From the NCBI GenBank assembly GCA_023055355.1, contig JALJCS010000001.1, forward strand, positions 101,355,381 to 101,419,380: DNA of 64,000 nucleotides, in the 5' to 3' direction. Shown here one piece after another: positions 11,299-24,202 of this stretch. The notes beneath the pieces are model-generated. The model was not told the DNA's origin, did no database searches, and saw only the letters and a program-made list of their open reading frames with translations. This DNA comes from Agelaius tricolor (Eukaryota > Chordata > Aves > Passeriformes > Icteridae). The stretch's first letter is position 1. Each line of letters starts with the position of its first letter. Position numbers and translations under genes: made by a program.

Positions 11299-13522
11299 TG
11301 TTTTGAAGATCAAGGTCTACTTTATGATGATAGTGCTGCTTGACTGTTTCATTCCTTTGTAAGACTGACTCTAGAACAATGGAAGCTCTTCTTTACTCAC
11401 TGGAATAATGGAATTATGCTGGCATGGATTATATTAAATCTTATCAATAAAAATGTTTTAATGTATAGAGTGAAATAATCACTGTCCTTGCCTGCATGCC
11501 TCTTACCCTGAAACTGTGGACATATGACCATGAGAAAGGGGAAATGTTCTGCTCCATATTGCTCTTTCTTATGGACATAATTCATACCATAGCTAAAAGA
11601 CATCTAAAACTGACCATAACATGTACAACAAAACTGCATGCTGCAGAGCAAATGGGCTCACATTACGAAGTGTTCTTCATCTGCCTGAAAGTTTTATTCA
11701 CTTCAGGGCGGGGTTCCAGCATGTCTCTAACAAAATCTTGTTTCAAAAACAACTCAGCTTCACAGACCAGTTCTGCATGAGCAGCATCAAAGGGCTTGTC
11801 ATGTCTTTGTGGTTTACATGAGATTGTCATTTCACAAATGAGAAGATGGGTATTTCTGACTCCAGCTAACCCAGAGCTCTCTCTGAGTTAATCCAGGGTC
11901 ATACACAGCCTCCATCACTGAAGTTTCCACAGGCTACATCCTTTCTCTGTGCCTTAATGTTCTTCCACAGATGGAAGTAGGGGCTCAACTAGGCACCACA
12001 ATCCAGACCTTATTTAATGATTCTTTTGTGTTGGGAAAGTCAGAAAAAAATCCAACTTCAGTCCTCACCAGGTGCATCTCCAGGGCAAGAGAAAGAAGAA
12101 AATATGCAGGGAAAAAATAGGAAATTCATCTGCAATAGGCAAAACTAAATCCAAATCTGTATACACAGAGGAAATGAAACTCCTCTGTAAGAATTTACCA
12201 CTTTTTTATATATTAGCTCTCCAGAGATAAACTGCCCTTTAAAACATGAATTCTGGGTATCACGGTTAACAATGAGAGAATGAAATTCCAATTACTTGCC
12301 TTGGGCACTATGAGAAAAACTCAGAAAATAAACACACACCATTTCTACTGTTCCTAGCAGCCCTACTTATACACAAGGGGCAGAGGGAATTTGTGATAGA
12401 GGGGATTCCTTTCAAGGTCATGTCACAATAAGGTTTTGCATTTTTGTTTTTCTTTATCTTGAGGCTATTCCACTTCCAGTCACTGCAAAACAGGGCATGT
12501 TTCTACTTAAAAGCAACAAGTAACCTAATACAGCTTTATTACTATGCTCTGGGAGCCTGGGAAACAGATAAAAAATGACTCAAGGAAAAAAAAGCTTTTA
12601 TCTACTTAATGTAGCAAGTGAACATATGAGCAGAGGCCAACAGGAGTCTCTGATGGAAAGCAACCAACTCTAAACTTTGGTCCAATGCAATAGTCACAAG
12701 AGACTTTCATGGGGACTGCAGCATGTTGAAAAACAAATTAAAAAGAGGACATTACATGGAAGAGAAGCATACAGGAGGTATATTTGCCTGTTTGATAAAA
12801 ATGCAATAATAGAGGGAAAAAAGGAGTTCAGTTCATCAAGATGTAAAGAGAGGACATCATAAAAACTCCCAGAGAAAATGTTAAACTGTAAAAAAACTTA
12901 CCAGAAGACAATGTTTATGCTTAACTAGGCTAGGTGTTACTTTATATTTTTAGCCAACCTTTGTCTATGTCACACATTAACACACTCACCTGGGAAGAGG
13001 TGAGTGTTTGTCTACTTACAGTCCTTCCATGGATCAGCTCCAGGACACTTCCCACTGCCAAAAAGGTCCCCAGAGGCCCCCTCTGGCTGGAGAGCCACTG
13101 GTGCCTGGGTCACTCAACCCAGCATCACTGGTGACACTGGGAGGAAAAGGCCATCTCCTCTTTCCATTACCCCTTCTCCATCCAGGCAGCACAGCCACTC
13201 ACAGAACTGTCCTAGGAAATGGATTACAGGAGTAATCTGGACTGAATTAACCCTCTCAGATGAGGTAGGAGAGGCAATGATGTCGTAAACTTTACTTCTG
13301 ATTATCTGTTGAAAACCTTTTTTTCCTATTTTTTCCCACAGCAGAGCTGTAACAAATGCATAAGCAGACTACAGTTTGAAAACACAGTTTGAAAACTCAC
13401 TTTGCAGATATTATGTTTTTTATGTAGCTTTGCACATATCTGCTGGGAATTCTGCTGTGGCTATTCTGAGCTGAGTCCACACCAGAAAGGAGTATAAAAG
13501 AGTGTCTGAAGGAGCAAGCTAG

Positions 13523-13557
13523 AGAAATGTGTGACAGAAATGTGACAGAAATGTGTG
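13523..13557 (+). repeat. Short tandem repeat of GACAGAAATGT units
   Basis: About three copies of an 11-base unit (GAGAAATGTGT, GACAGAAATGT, GACAGAAATGT) lie just after a TATAAAAG motif at 13493-13500. Confidence 0.8.
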
Positions 13558-14189
13558 TCTTCTCATCTTTCAATACAAAAGGTAAAACTGCATTGTGCTA
13601 TCTTCCAGTTAGCAACACTTGTTGAATAATTATATTTTATTGTACCTCATTCTTTTAATACAACTTTTCTAGAGAAATGAGGAGAATATGTGATTGTAGG
13701 CAATTGACCTCACCTGTTCCAGTATGTTCCATGAAGTAGCATAATTTATAATCACTGTTTATTATTAACCAGATTAGTTTCTGGACAGTAAGAGCAGATC
13801 TCATCTGTTTTTATTCTCCATGGCAGAGGATGAAGCAAAGAGGACTGGCAAGGGTCATAGCATCATCTCTGAATGACCCATCTGCATTGCACAAGGGAAG
13901 CTCCAGTGCTGCCTTGCAGAGTCTGCAGTCCAACACCAGAGCCTTCCAAAATATTTTTGGCATTTTACCTGTAAATACACAATGTTTTTGAACAGTAGAG
14001 AGCAGGAAAGGGGGCAAGGAGGAGATTTCTGCTTGGCATGAGAAGAAGCTTCCCCAGGGACCACCATGCCAGGCCCAGTCAGAAGAGGAAAACTCCAGAG
14101 CTGACAGAAATAATTTACAGCTCTCATTAGCTTCTTTCCTTCTCTCGTAAATACGATAACAGGCACATCAGTGCTGTTACCTTATTTAT

Positions 14190-14223
14190 CCCATCCTACT
14201 TAAAACACCCCATCCTACTTAAA
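14190..14223 (+). repeat. Direct repeat of 15 bases
   Basis: CCCATCCTACTTAAA occurs at 14190-14204 and 14209-14223, period 19. Confidence 0.95.
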
Positions 14224-17200
14224 CTGCTGGCATCTCATAGCTAAAGACAGGAATCACATGATTAAATGGATCATTAAATAAAGCAGATGCTTTTATTGTA
14301 GCACATTAACTTCTCTGTTATTCTGGAAAAAATGCTTATGCTTGGGCTGAATACAGGCTCTATTCCTCCAAAGTCAGCCTGAGTTTAAACCATTTGTCAA
14401 GCATTAAAGGAGTCAGATACACAGTATCAGAGGTCACTGACTGCCTCATACCTTCATTTGCTATAATTTTCTTTTTTTTAAGCAACCAAGTCACTCTTTT
14501 ACAGTAACCTGCACTTGTTACCTGGCTCCTGTCTCTGTAATGTCATATAGCATTTATGGCATCTGTAGCTGCTCCCAGGATAATCTGGAAGGTTACCCTC
14601 AAGGAATAGTGGTCCTGGTCAAGGAACAGCTTAGGTTTGGGGACTTTGGGTTTTAGGTTTAAAGTAAACATACTGTACTTGTATCTGTCATCCCAGCTGA
14701 TTTTTCCAACACACAGAGAAACACCCTGTGGGATTCCCAGAGCGGGTGGTGCAGAGGAGGGTCTGGGTAATGGGACTGGAGCTTTTATTTTCCAGAAAAG
14801 ACACAGAAAACCTCTTAAGAAGGACAAGAGGTTGCAACACAGAAAACATAAAGGGAGATAAAGGCATTCTCACATGTTTACACAGCATGCTCAGTGGTAA
14901 AATCAGATCCTTTTAGCTTCTAATCAGATGGGTGCTTGGAGCTTACCTCTTTGTTCTGCTTAAGGTGACTCTGTAATGCTCAGGTGAATGTTCTTCCACT
15001 TAATATGTGCTTTCAGTTTCTGGAAATACAACCTTTAGCATTTCAACTGCTCATATCAAAAGTCATTTTGATGTCAGATGGGCATTGCTCAGCATTGTTT
15101 CATTGGAAGGGTTGTTTTTCCCCAGCACTGAAATAAATTTTTCATACCGAAGGGAAAAAAATAATGCAGCAAAGGTAGAAAGAAAGTAACTCCACAGAAT
15201 GGCTGTGCAGTGGATTCTTCAGACTGACCTTATAAAAGAATGTTGCATTGGGATGTCCACCCTCTTATTTTTCAGATTTTTTTGGAATGTGCTTTTAGAT
15301 TTTGGCATTGCAATGAGTCAGACATTTGTTGCATCACAGGAGCAAGTCACAGACGTGCCACAGTCCAAGGAGGAGACTTAGAAATAGAGGTGCAGCAGCT
15401 CCATCCACTACAGCAATGCCCTGTAGCCTAGGGGATCCTCATTAGGTGTTGCCAGGGCCACGAGCACATCTCCCTCTCCCTTGGCATGGACACTGCAGAG
15501 GCAAGTTGGAAAAGCCACTGCCAGGTGAGAACACAAGTCCCCCATCACCCTCTTTGCACCAGGGAGGTGTGGGTAGCGAGGAAAAGATTTCCTTGTGGAA
15601 GGGAAGAAGATCAACACAGAAAAATAACTGCAGAAGCCAGAAGTCTGGCTTCTTTTAAGCCAGGAACAGGTTTCCATCCCCACTACAGTAATTTGGATTT
15701 CACTCTGCCTGCCACACCCATTTCCTCACTGCAGCATTGCCTCTCACAGCTGCCCAGGCAGAGGACAGGGTGCAATGCCTTGTGCCACCTGTGCTGCGAG
15801 CACATGGCAGAATTTTCCACCAAAAAGGTGGGAAATTTCCTGCTCTGTCCTCTCTTGCAATAACCTCAGAAGAAAACACATTGTTTAAGGTTGTCCAAGC
15901 CATCAGGTGTGGAGCTGCCAAGCTGCCTCTCAGTGACACAGGCAGCCCAGCCCTATGGGAGAGAGGAGTAGCTGGGGCCAGGGCAGGATGGAAAGCATCC
16001 AGGAGCAGCCTTGAAGAGCTTCCTGTGGTCTCAGCACAGACAGAGGATAAGGGAGCTGTAGGAAAAGAAAGGGGTGCCAGGGCTGCCCCTCTCACCCACA
16101 GCCCAGGGCTCAATGCAGCAGCTCTCCAGGCTCTGCCAGGGACAGAGTTTGGAAACAAGGTCATTCTCATGGCCCTGATTTTCTGGGCACACTCCTTTAC
16201 CTGTGCATCAAACTACACTTCCTGACCTTTTCTGGCCCCTTTTATTTTGTCTCCAGTAAGTTAATAAATTACACACAGTGGGGGTGGAGGAACTGCATGC
16301 TTCTCTTCAGCATGCTCCCAGGCTGAGCAGCATTGGGTTAGACAAGTCTGCTTCTCCTGTGTCACTCCCCAGCTGAGGTGGGAGTAACTAAAAACTGGGG
16401 GTTGGCACTTTTTAAGCCCTTCTAACAGAGGGACAGAGTTCCTGCACTCATACCCTTCCACAGCAAAAAATAATTAGACCTTAATCCTCCCAGTTAAATG
16501 CCTATTTCAACCCAATATCAAAAACTTTAGTGACTAACTAGAACCTTAAGCTTACTGCTAAGAGATTTAGGAACTGCTACTTTGGACTGTTGAAATGTAA
16601 ATTAAAATCTCTTACGGCACTTCTCTAGCAATTTAATTTCAGGCTGTGCAGAGTTGTGGAGGAATGCCAGAAAAAAATCTCCTTCTCCTTGCAGAAAAAA
16701 ATATATTAAAATATGGAAGCTGGTTTGCATTCTATTGTGCTGTCATTCACCACATGCTACCCGTGCCAAGTAAAGGGCTGGGAATCAGGCAGTCAACAGT
16801 AAGTGTCAGAAACATCAATGAACTTTACATGCAGTCCTCATGCTTTGTACTGGTACCAGAAACACTTGACTGCATGAGCCCTCAGAGATGGGGCAGAAGA
16901 GAACCAGTGCTTTCCCCCTGTGAGATACCAACCTGGAGTAAAATGGGTAAGGTTTGCTGCAGACAGGTTATGTGGGTGGGAAGAGAAAATATTTTGTCTA
17001 ATCCAGGGGCTTGGATTCACTTTATTTTAAGTCTGTCTTCATTGCTTTTTGTGTCCCAAAGGCCCAAAAAAAGCACTTGGGGCAAAAGCTCCAGAATCAG
17101 GTGTGCAAGCTATTGCTGTACACAGTGCAAAGGATGCAGCCATGCAGGGCAAGCCTCAGTCCTTGCCTGTGACAACAAGGGCCTGGAGTCCTTCTGCAGC

Positions 17201-17804
17201 AGAGACTCTGTGGCTCCTGAGGACAGCAGGGTTCAGCCCGTGCCCTGCAGCATGCTGGCCAGGTGGCTTCTCCTGCAACAGCTGGGAGAAACTTTGGAGA
17301 ATCTTGAAAGCAAGATCATTAGATGTGCATTTCACCATTGCCACCTTCAACAGCAAAAATAAGTCTGTAATCACAATAAGTTTGTCTTACTGTGGCACAA
17401 ATTGAATATGCTGGAAGTACAGGGCAAAACAAGTAATCTGATTTATCACAACAGACACCAGTGCCCATTTATAAAAACCTGAATTTGTGCTGTACAGTTG
17501 TTCTACAAAAAGCCTCAGTAAGTCATTCTCTATCCAATAGCTACATTGAGTTATCACAGGAGCCCCATTACTCACAGTGACAGTCCCAGCACAAGCAGCC
17601 CCTGCAGAGAGCAGGAGTTTCTGCCACATGAAGCAGATGAAGCTAAAGGATATCCATCTGCCTGGCTGAGCCCAGCCCCGAGCCTGGCTGGGCACAGGGG
17701 GACAAATCCACCACAAGTGCCTCTCTCCTACAGCAGTTCCTCTCTGCAGGAGAAAACTGTCATGCTGCTGCTTTTCTTCAGACAAGCCTGAGTTTTGTTG
17801 ATTT

Positions 17805-17826
17805 GGGGGTGGGGGTGGGGGGGGTG
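17805..17826 (+). repeat. G-rich quadruplex-prone tract
   Basis: Runs of 5, 5 and 8 G are separated by single T bases, followed by TG. The 8-G run can supply the two further tracts needed for a four-stranded G-quadruplex. Confidence 0.85.
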
Positions 17827-20800
17827 TTTCTTTGTTTGTTTTTGTTGGGTGAGTGAGAAGTGAAAATAACTCCCATTTAACAGTCACCAGGCACATCAGG
17901 CAACACATGAGGGACAGGAGGTAGGGAGTAACCTTTCAAAAGTGATAGGAGCAAGCTTGGCTTTCAAGTTCTCCATCAGATCTGATCTGCCTGGGACACT
18001 GAGGCACAAAGATAACCAAAGGCCTGGCTATGAAGCCTTTTTTGGGAAGAAAGGGGCTGTGCAGATTAGATCAGTCATGGGGGCTATTCTAATCCAAATC
18101 TACAATCTTATTTAAATTAGTCCCTAGACCCTCCTATATTATCAAACATCTTGAAAGGTATGTTTTCTAAAGCTGCTACCTGAGGGAGATCAGAATTTCT
18201 TCCATGGCTGTCTTTTGATTAGATATTTCCTGGCTGCAGGCAGACATTGCTGGATTTGAGCTGATCCCAGAGTATTTTTGTTAAAAACATATCACCAAGC
18301 CTTACAGTGAAAAGAGATGATTTATCCTCTAACCAAGAATAGTAAAGGAGAAACAAAATGTTCACCAGTTATTTTCCTACTCTCAAAGTTGCTTTGTTGT
18401 AATTTTATAACTATTTCTTCCTTCTCCTAAAAAAAGTAATGGAATTCAGTGTCTGAAAACAGAATATTCATCTTCTGACTTTTTTTTACTTCAGTTTTAG
18501 GATTTTATATCTTCACTGCATATTAGGAGGAAGAAAACCCCTCTAAGTAGCTAGTGAGATTGATTTCTGGAAATGTTATTTAATCTCTGGGGGTTTTGCA
18601 GCTCATAATACAACACAGCCAGTAGGGAACAGCCACATTTTGTGTTCATTCATCTGAGTAAGGAGAAGAAGTCAGTTCCTTGTGCCACACATTTAGCAGG
18701 GGATTGGATGAATTACTGGGGTCTGAGTGATCAGGGCCATACCTGTGCTCCATCAGTGTGTGCACACCCTTCAAGCAGGGAGCTGCAGGCATGGTCCTGC
18801 ACCCCTGCACCCCAGTGGCTGCAGTGCCAGCACCCCAGAGCAGCCTCCAGCCATGCCCAGCTGCCACCACTGGTGGCTGCTCCAATCCCATGGTGAGTTC
18901 TGCTCCCAAAGAAACAGGAGGAAAGAAGGGGCTCAGAAAGTTCTCCTTGCCACAGGCACCAAGGAAACACTGCCACTGACAACAAGGAGGAAAATTATGT
19001 CTACCTGGACTCTTTTGTTTGAAGCTTTGTTTAAAAGGAACAAGAGGCAGATGGGGACAGAATAAATCTGCACTAAGAAATGAAGTGGAATAACAAATAA
19101 GATGACAACACTGAACTCCACTCTTCAGGGAGCACAGCTACATTCTTTCCTCACAGTATGTCCCTTTAATGATAATTCACTGGAAAGAGTTCAAAATCCC
19201 ATTAATATAAAAAATAAGTTCTTGCCTTCAGTTTAAATGACAAAGCTCTCTATTAATGTGAAATCCTTACAATCTCCTTCCCTGGATGCTTATATCTGAT
19301 TTGAAACTGCATTATTCTGGGGATTTAAGCTATAAATGACCCCACCTGAAGCTGCAGTACTTTTACCCCCAGAGGGGTGGGAGGGTGAGAAGCAGGTTCT
19401 CTTCTGAACCATTTCCAAACACCACAGCACAGCAACTTCAGTACCTGATCAGGCAAAACCTCTTTTAAAAGGCAATAGTTATTTACACAGACAGTAAAGA
19501 GCCAAAAGAACAGAGCTCTGTTGAGTGGCAGAGCCACAAGAAATTACACTATGTCTCTTTGCCCAAAGATGAAGAACAGCACTTACAGAAACCACAGCAA
19601 AACTGGTCAAGTCATCCTCTATCCATCACATCTGCAGCTACCTTTGCAAGGCAGGCAAGATGATGATAAATATGCTGCAAGGGCATTAAAGTGTGTCTTT
19701 CTCCTGAGCCACAAATAAAGCTGCCTGCAGGATCTGCTTTCCCAGAAATAAATGTCAAGGAGAAATCCAGGGAAAACAAAGGGAGCTGGTTAATTGAGTG
19801 ATGCCCACATCACACAACAGACACGATCCTACAGAATGGAGCATGCAGTTCCAGTCTGGCACTGTTTACAAACATGATGCAACTGGCACCATTTCAATGT
19901 TGTTGTAACAGGTGAGAACACATACAGCCTGGGGAGGAAATGGCATTTTTATTGACTGACAGATTGTGGTACTACATTACATTGAACATTCCTATGAAAA
20001 GAAGAGTGAGCCTTGCCTAAAATATGGCACAGCACTGTGCAAAGGTTAGCAGTGCAGTGTCACTTTAGCAAGGTTCAGGTTGTCCTGCAAAGCTTTGCTG
20101 GAACAGCTGTGCTGGTTATGAATGTTAAATAAATAAGTAAATACAAATCATATCTCAAAGCTTAGCTCTGCTAACCCCTGGAGCAGGTACAGACATGCTT
20201 TTATCAGATCAGCTGGGCTGCTGGAAGAAGCAGTGTAACAAAAGCAGCATCTCTATGTGTGTCTGTGCTGCAGGGCTCAGCAAACACCTGGTGCCAGCAC
20301 AGCTGCTGCTCCCACAATCTGCAGCCCCAGCACAAGCTGCCTGCACCTGTGTACCCATACACACACAAAGTGTGGCTGCAGGCACACATCCTGACCCTCA
20401 AGCCTGGTTACAGTTCTGCCCCTCAAATGTTTCTGGAGCACACACAGTCCTCAGCAGCTGCTGGCAGTGCCACAGCCACCCCACTGCCACTTCCCTTCAG
20501 GCTGCACTTCTGGCCTGCCTAAAACCAGACTGGGGAAGTACAAAGCAAATAAAAAGTTCTTAGGCACAAATTTGACACTTAAGATTTTACAGAGGTCTGA
20601 ATTGCATCTCTGCTAATTACACATCTAGTTTTTCTTCCTCTGACAACTTCATGACTGACTTTGCTTTGTCTCAGATTTCTGCACTGATCTTCCACCCCTA
20701 CAGCAGCCAGTGCTCAAGTATTCATTGAGAATCATTTACTCATCAAATACCATTGAGAGTAAATGTGTAAATCCTGTAGACTGGCCAAATAAGTCTGGAT

Positions 20801-23266
20801 GGAATGACTTACTTGTCTTGCAAGATTTCAAAGGTCTCACGTTTGGCTTTTTTTCATGAAAAGTGATTTGAAAAAAAACTAGAGATCACATATTTCTCAG
20901 AAATTACTACTGTACCAGTCAGCTAATGTATCCCAGATTAGAAAGATGTAAATAAAATCCCCCTTTTGCTTCTGTCAGAACAGGAATTTCCTTCAAAAAC
21001 CATTCCCTCTGAGAAAGACATTTCACAAATAAGTTTAAAAAAATAAATTTGGAAGTTTTTATATTTCTGACCAAAAATATTTTGCTCTGGACTATCAGAT
21101 AAGGAAGAAAATGATAGCAACTAACATTTGGCTTAGAAACATCTATATATAAACTAATCTTTCACTGAAAGAAGACTCATCCTGAGTGCAGACAGAGTTG
21201 ACCATTTCATCACCTGCCTGTGCTCATGTATATGTGAAGGTGGATGGCTGAAAACCTGTCCATTCCTGTCCCTCAAACAGCAGCACAAGAATGAAGCTCT
21301 TAAAATCCTCGACCTCCCCTCCCATACCACTTGTGCCTTCCCTGAATCCAAAATCTCGCTGTTCCTCCCCTGAATGACAAAGCTGATGTCAGCTTCTACT
21401 GCTGAGCAGCTCAGAGCCAGCCCTGACTCCTAACTGGCCAGGCATTTTGCTGAAACACTACTCAAAGAAAAATTGGAGATATTTCTCCTGCTTGTTAGGT
21501 CAGCAGCATGTATGTGGGCCTTGCATATGCTAAGGAGCAATAAGGAAACTTCACCAGAGTATTCACAAATCTGTCACTCCACCTCTTCAGACACTGCCAG
21601 CCACTGGTACAGCACAAAAGCTTCACAGTCTCTCCTGGGTTGATAAATCCAAGGGCCTTTATATCCCCTAAACTCTCCCTCCCATTTAGACAGACCCAGC
21701 AGAGTATTTCTTTCATGAAATGCAGATTACACAGAGCCAGAAGTGAGGCTCCTTGGATGAAGCACAGCTGGAATGTATTCTGGGTAAGTGAACATTTCAC
21801 CACTAATTATGACACTGCCCAGGAGCAAGGACAAAGAACATCAATGTTTAGACAACTAAAAAACCAATATCTACTACACATGGACACCCTTATTCAGTTA
21901 TAGCCAGTAACTTCTCCTGAGTGGGGCTTTGATAGCAAATGGATGAGTAGAGAGTGGGATCTGAAGATAAATCACTGTCTGGGAAGCTGCTCTCTTAAGC
22001 AGTATACACTGATATTTCTTACAGGAGAGAGAAATGCTTTCTTGGCTTCCCCTTTGACACAGGTAAGCCTGGTGGGAGCAAACAGCAGAAGGAAAATCCT
22101 GCCTCAGGTGTCATGCTGTGCATGCAGCTCACACTCCATCCAGGGTCATCACTGCTTCTTTCAGAAGCCTGCACATTCTTGAAGAAACAGTCTGTTTCCA
22201 TTAATAAAACCCCTACAGTGTTGAAAAGATGGAAAGCATAAAACTGTGCATGGAAAAGTAGGGGGGAGGATTACCAAAAGTATTTTCAGTCTTTAATTTC
22301 TTCCATAGTCTGAAGAAAAGCTAGCCCATATTATCTCTGCAGTTGCTTCAGCCAGTTCTTTTCTTAAAATTCATGGAAATAATAATTTTGAAAAGTGCAT
22401 TTAAAGGACATACAGGATTCCAAGCCTTTTTTTAATCATGAGACAAAAAAATCAGCAGATCACAAGAGATAAAGCTAGAAGGAGCCAAAACTCACTGAAG
22501 TTTTAAGATATCTCCAGAAGATCCAGAAGGATTTGGTTCAGAGTTTGCCTTGTAGTCTAATCATCCTAAAGACTGCTGGCAATGACAGAATACAATTTCT
22601 CTTTTTTTCATAGTGAGAGTCACATGAATTGATAAATGCTGCCTCATTTGAAAGCTGGGTGCTTAGTCCCTGGCTCTAACAACACTCTGCAGACTTAGGA
22701 CTGATTAATTGACAGGCATTTGGGATACCTAGGGATAAATATCAACCACAAAGTGAAATGTCAGCAAGTGAGTGAAATATATTGCAAGGCTTGTGTGGAT
22801 TATGAGAAGCTGTATTATCAAACAAGAGAATGAAGTCAAGGGATAAGCAAGTGTAGAATCAGAGCATGCAGCAGGATAGTGATAATTAAGTCCAGGGAGA
22901 TAATTTTGTAAATGTAGATTTAACAGCTTTAGTCAGATGCTCATCTCTTCTTGTATAACCAGCAGGTTTATTCAAAGATCATGTTGGTAATCAACTCAAG
23001 TAGAAGTGGCAACGTGAGGAGAAAAGGGATCGCACAGTGGAAGGGTTAGGTTGAAGAAGAGCAGAATTACAGTCTCCCTGCTGCCTGCTAATGACATAAC
23101 AACCTCAAATGTGATCCATAGAGGGCTGCAAAAGAAGCTGTCTTTTGAAATTCAAGTTATTTCACATCTGTTATGCTCATTTGGAGACATAATTGTCACC
23201 AAATTAATGTATAAAAAAACATTTTGTCTGTCACTTTGGACTCAAGTTGCAATTCTTTCCAGTAAA

Positions 23267-23343
23267 CATATATATATATACAGATGTGTAAATATATATA
23301 CTATATACATACACACACACATAAATATATATATATACACACA
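23267..23343 (+). repeat. Compound (TA)n/(CA)n microsatellite
   Basis: About 77 bases of alternating TA, CA and short interruptions (for example CAGATGTGTAAATATATATA). The overlapping open frames rich in Ile, Tyr and Val are by-products. Confidence 0.95.
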
Positions 23344-24164
23344 TCAGCAAGTAAGCAATAATGTCCCTTAGGTTAGAGTTGTGACCTGTGTCACCCAGAA
23401 AACAAGCTGTGTTAATTGCCCAGCTGCAGTGCCATGAAAATAAACACATCTATTTGTGAGAATTGCCTGTTCTTACATACCTGTTACTGGGTGCCCCAGA
23501 AGCACTATCTTGCTTTGATAATGAGTCTGGCCAGAAAAGAAAGCAAAACAAAATGAAATGTTTTATATTTCACCACAGAGTTTTGCCTCCTCTAAGCACA
23601 AGCTGGACCCACCATGCATGGCTTTGGGAGAGGACAGGAGAAAAGCAATAATAAGATAATAAGATAATTGCTGTGAATATCCAGTGCTAAACCACCATTC
23701 CTTGAGATCCCTGATTTCCCAGCAGCTCCTCAAACACAAAACCATGTGATCATTGCTGCATGCTGCATGTACAAATGAAATGATGGCCTTCCAGTTTGCA
23801 GCCTCCAAACCCATAAGGAGTCCATGGAGTGATTTAAGATGTCCAAGAAGGGGGATTACAAAAGCAAGTTCCTATACTCTCTGTATAGGTTGGAAAGGGA
23901 GATTTTTGGCCCACAATTGCTAGAAATTGAAATTCTCTGAGTAAACTCTTTAAACAGCCTAATGGGAGTGATAACCACAATCACAAGGCATGACCTGTGG
24001 TCTCATAAGACCAGCACAGCTGACTGTGCCATCAGAGGACCCCTCAGCCTTTCTGCTGCAAACACCAAGACAGAACCTGAGAAGCCTTTGCAACACACAT
24101 CTTGCTAAAAGGTGTGCCCAAAACTTGCAATTCCAACAGATGATAATTTCCCTACATCCATAAC

Positions 24165-24202
<38 letters not shown>
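24165..24202 (+). repeat. (ATA)n trinucleotide microsatellite
   Basis: About 12 to 13 perfect copies of ATA/AAT in 38 bases, in intergenic sequence. Confidence 0.97.

Noticed and set aside
15700..16225. Overlapping 156- and 162-codon frames on opposite strands.
   Set aside because: Both strands are open over the same GC-richer patch, with no domain, splice context or codon pattern. Typical chance frames.
23051..23449. Frames on both strands rich in Ile, Tyr, Val and His.
   Set aside because: They read through the (TA)n/(CA)n microsatellite.
24165..24202. Regular repeats that might suggest an array-type locus such as CRISPR.
   Set aside because: It is a simple ATA trinucleotide microsatellite without spacers, in a vertebrate genome.
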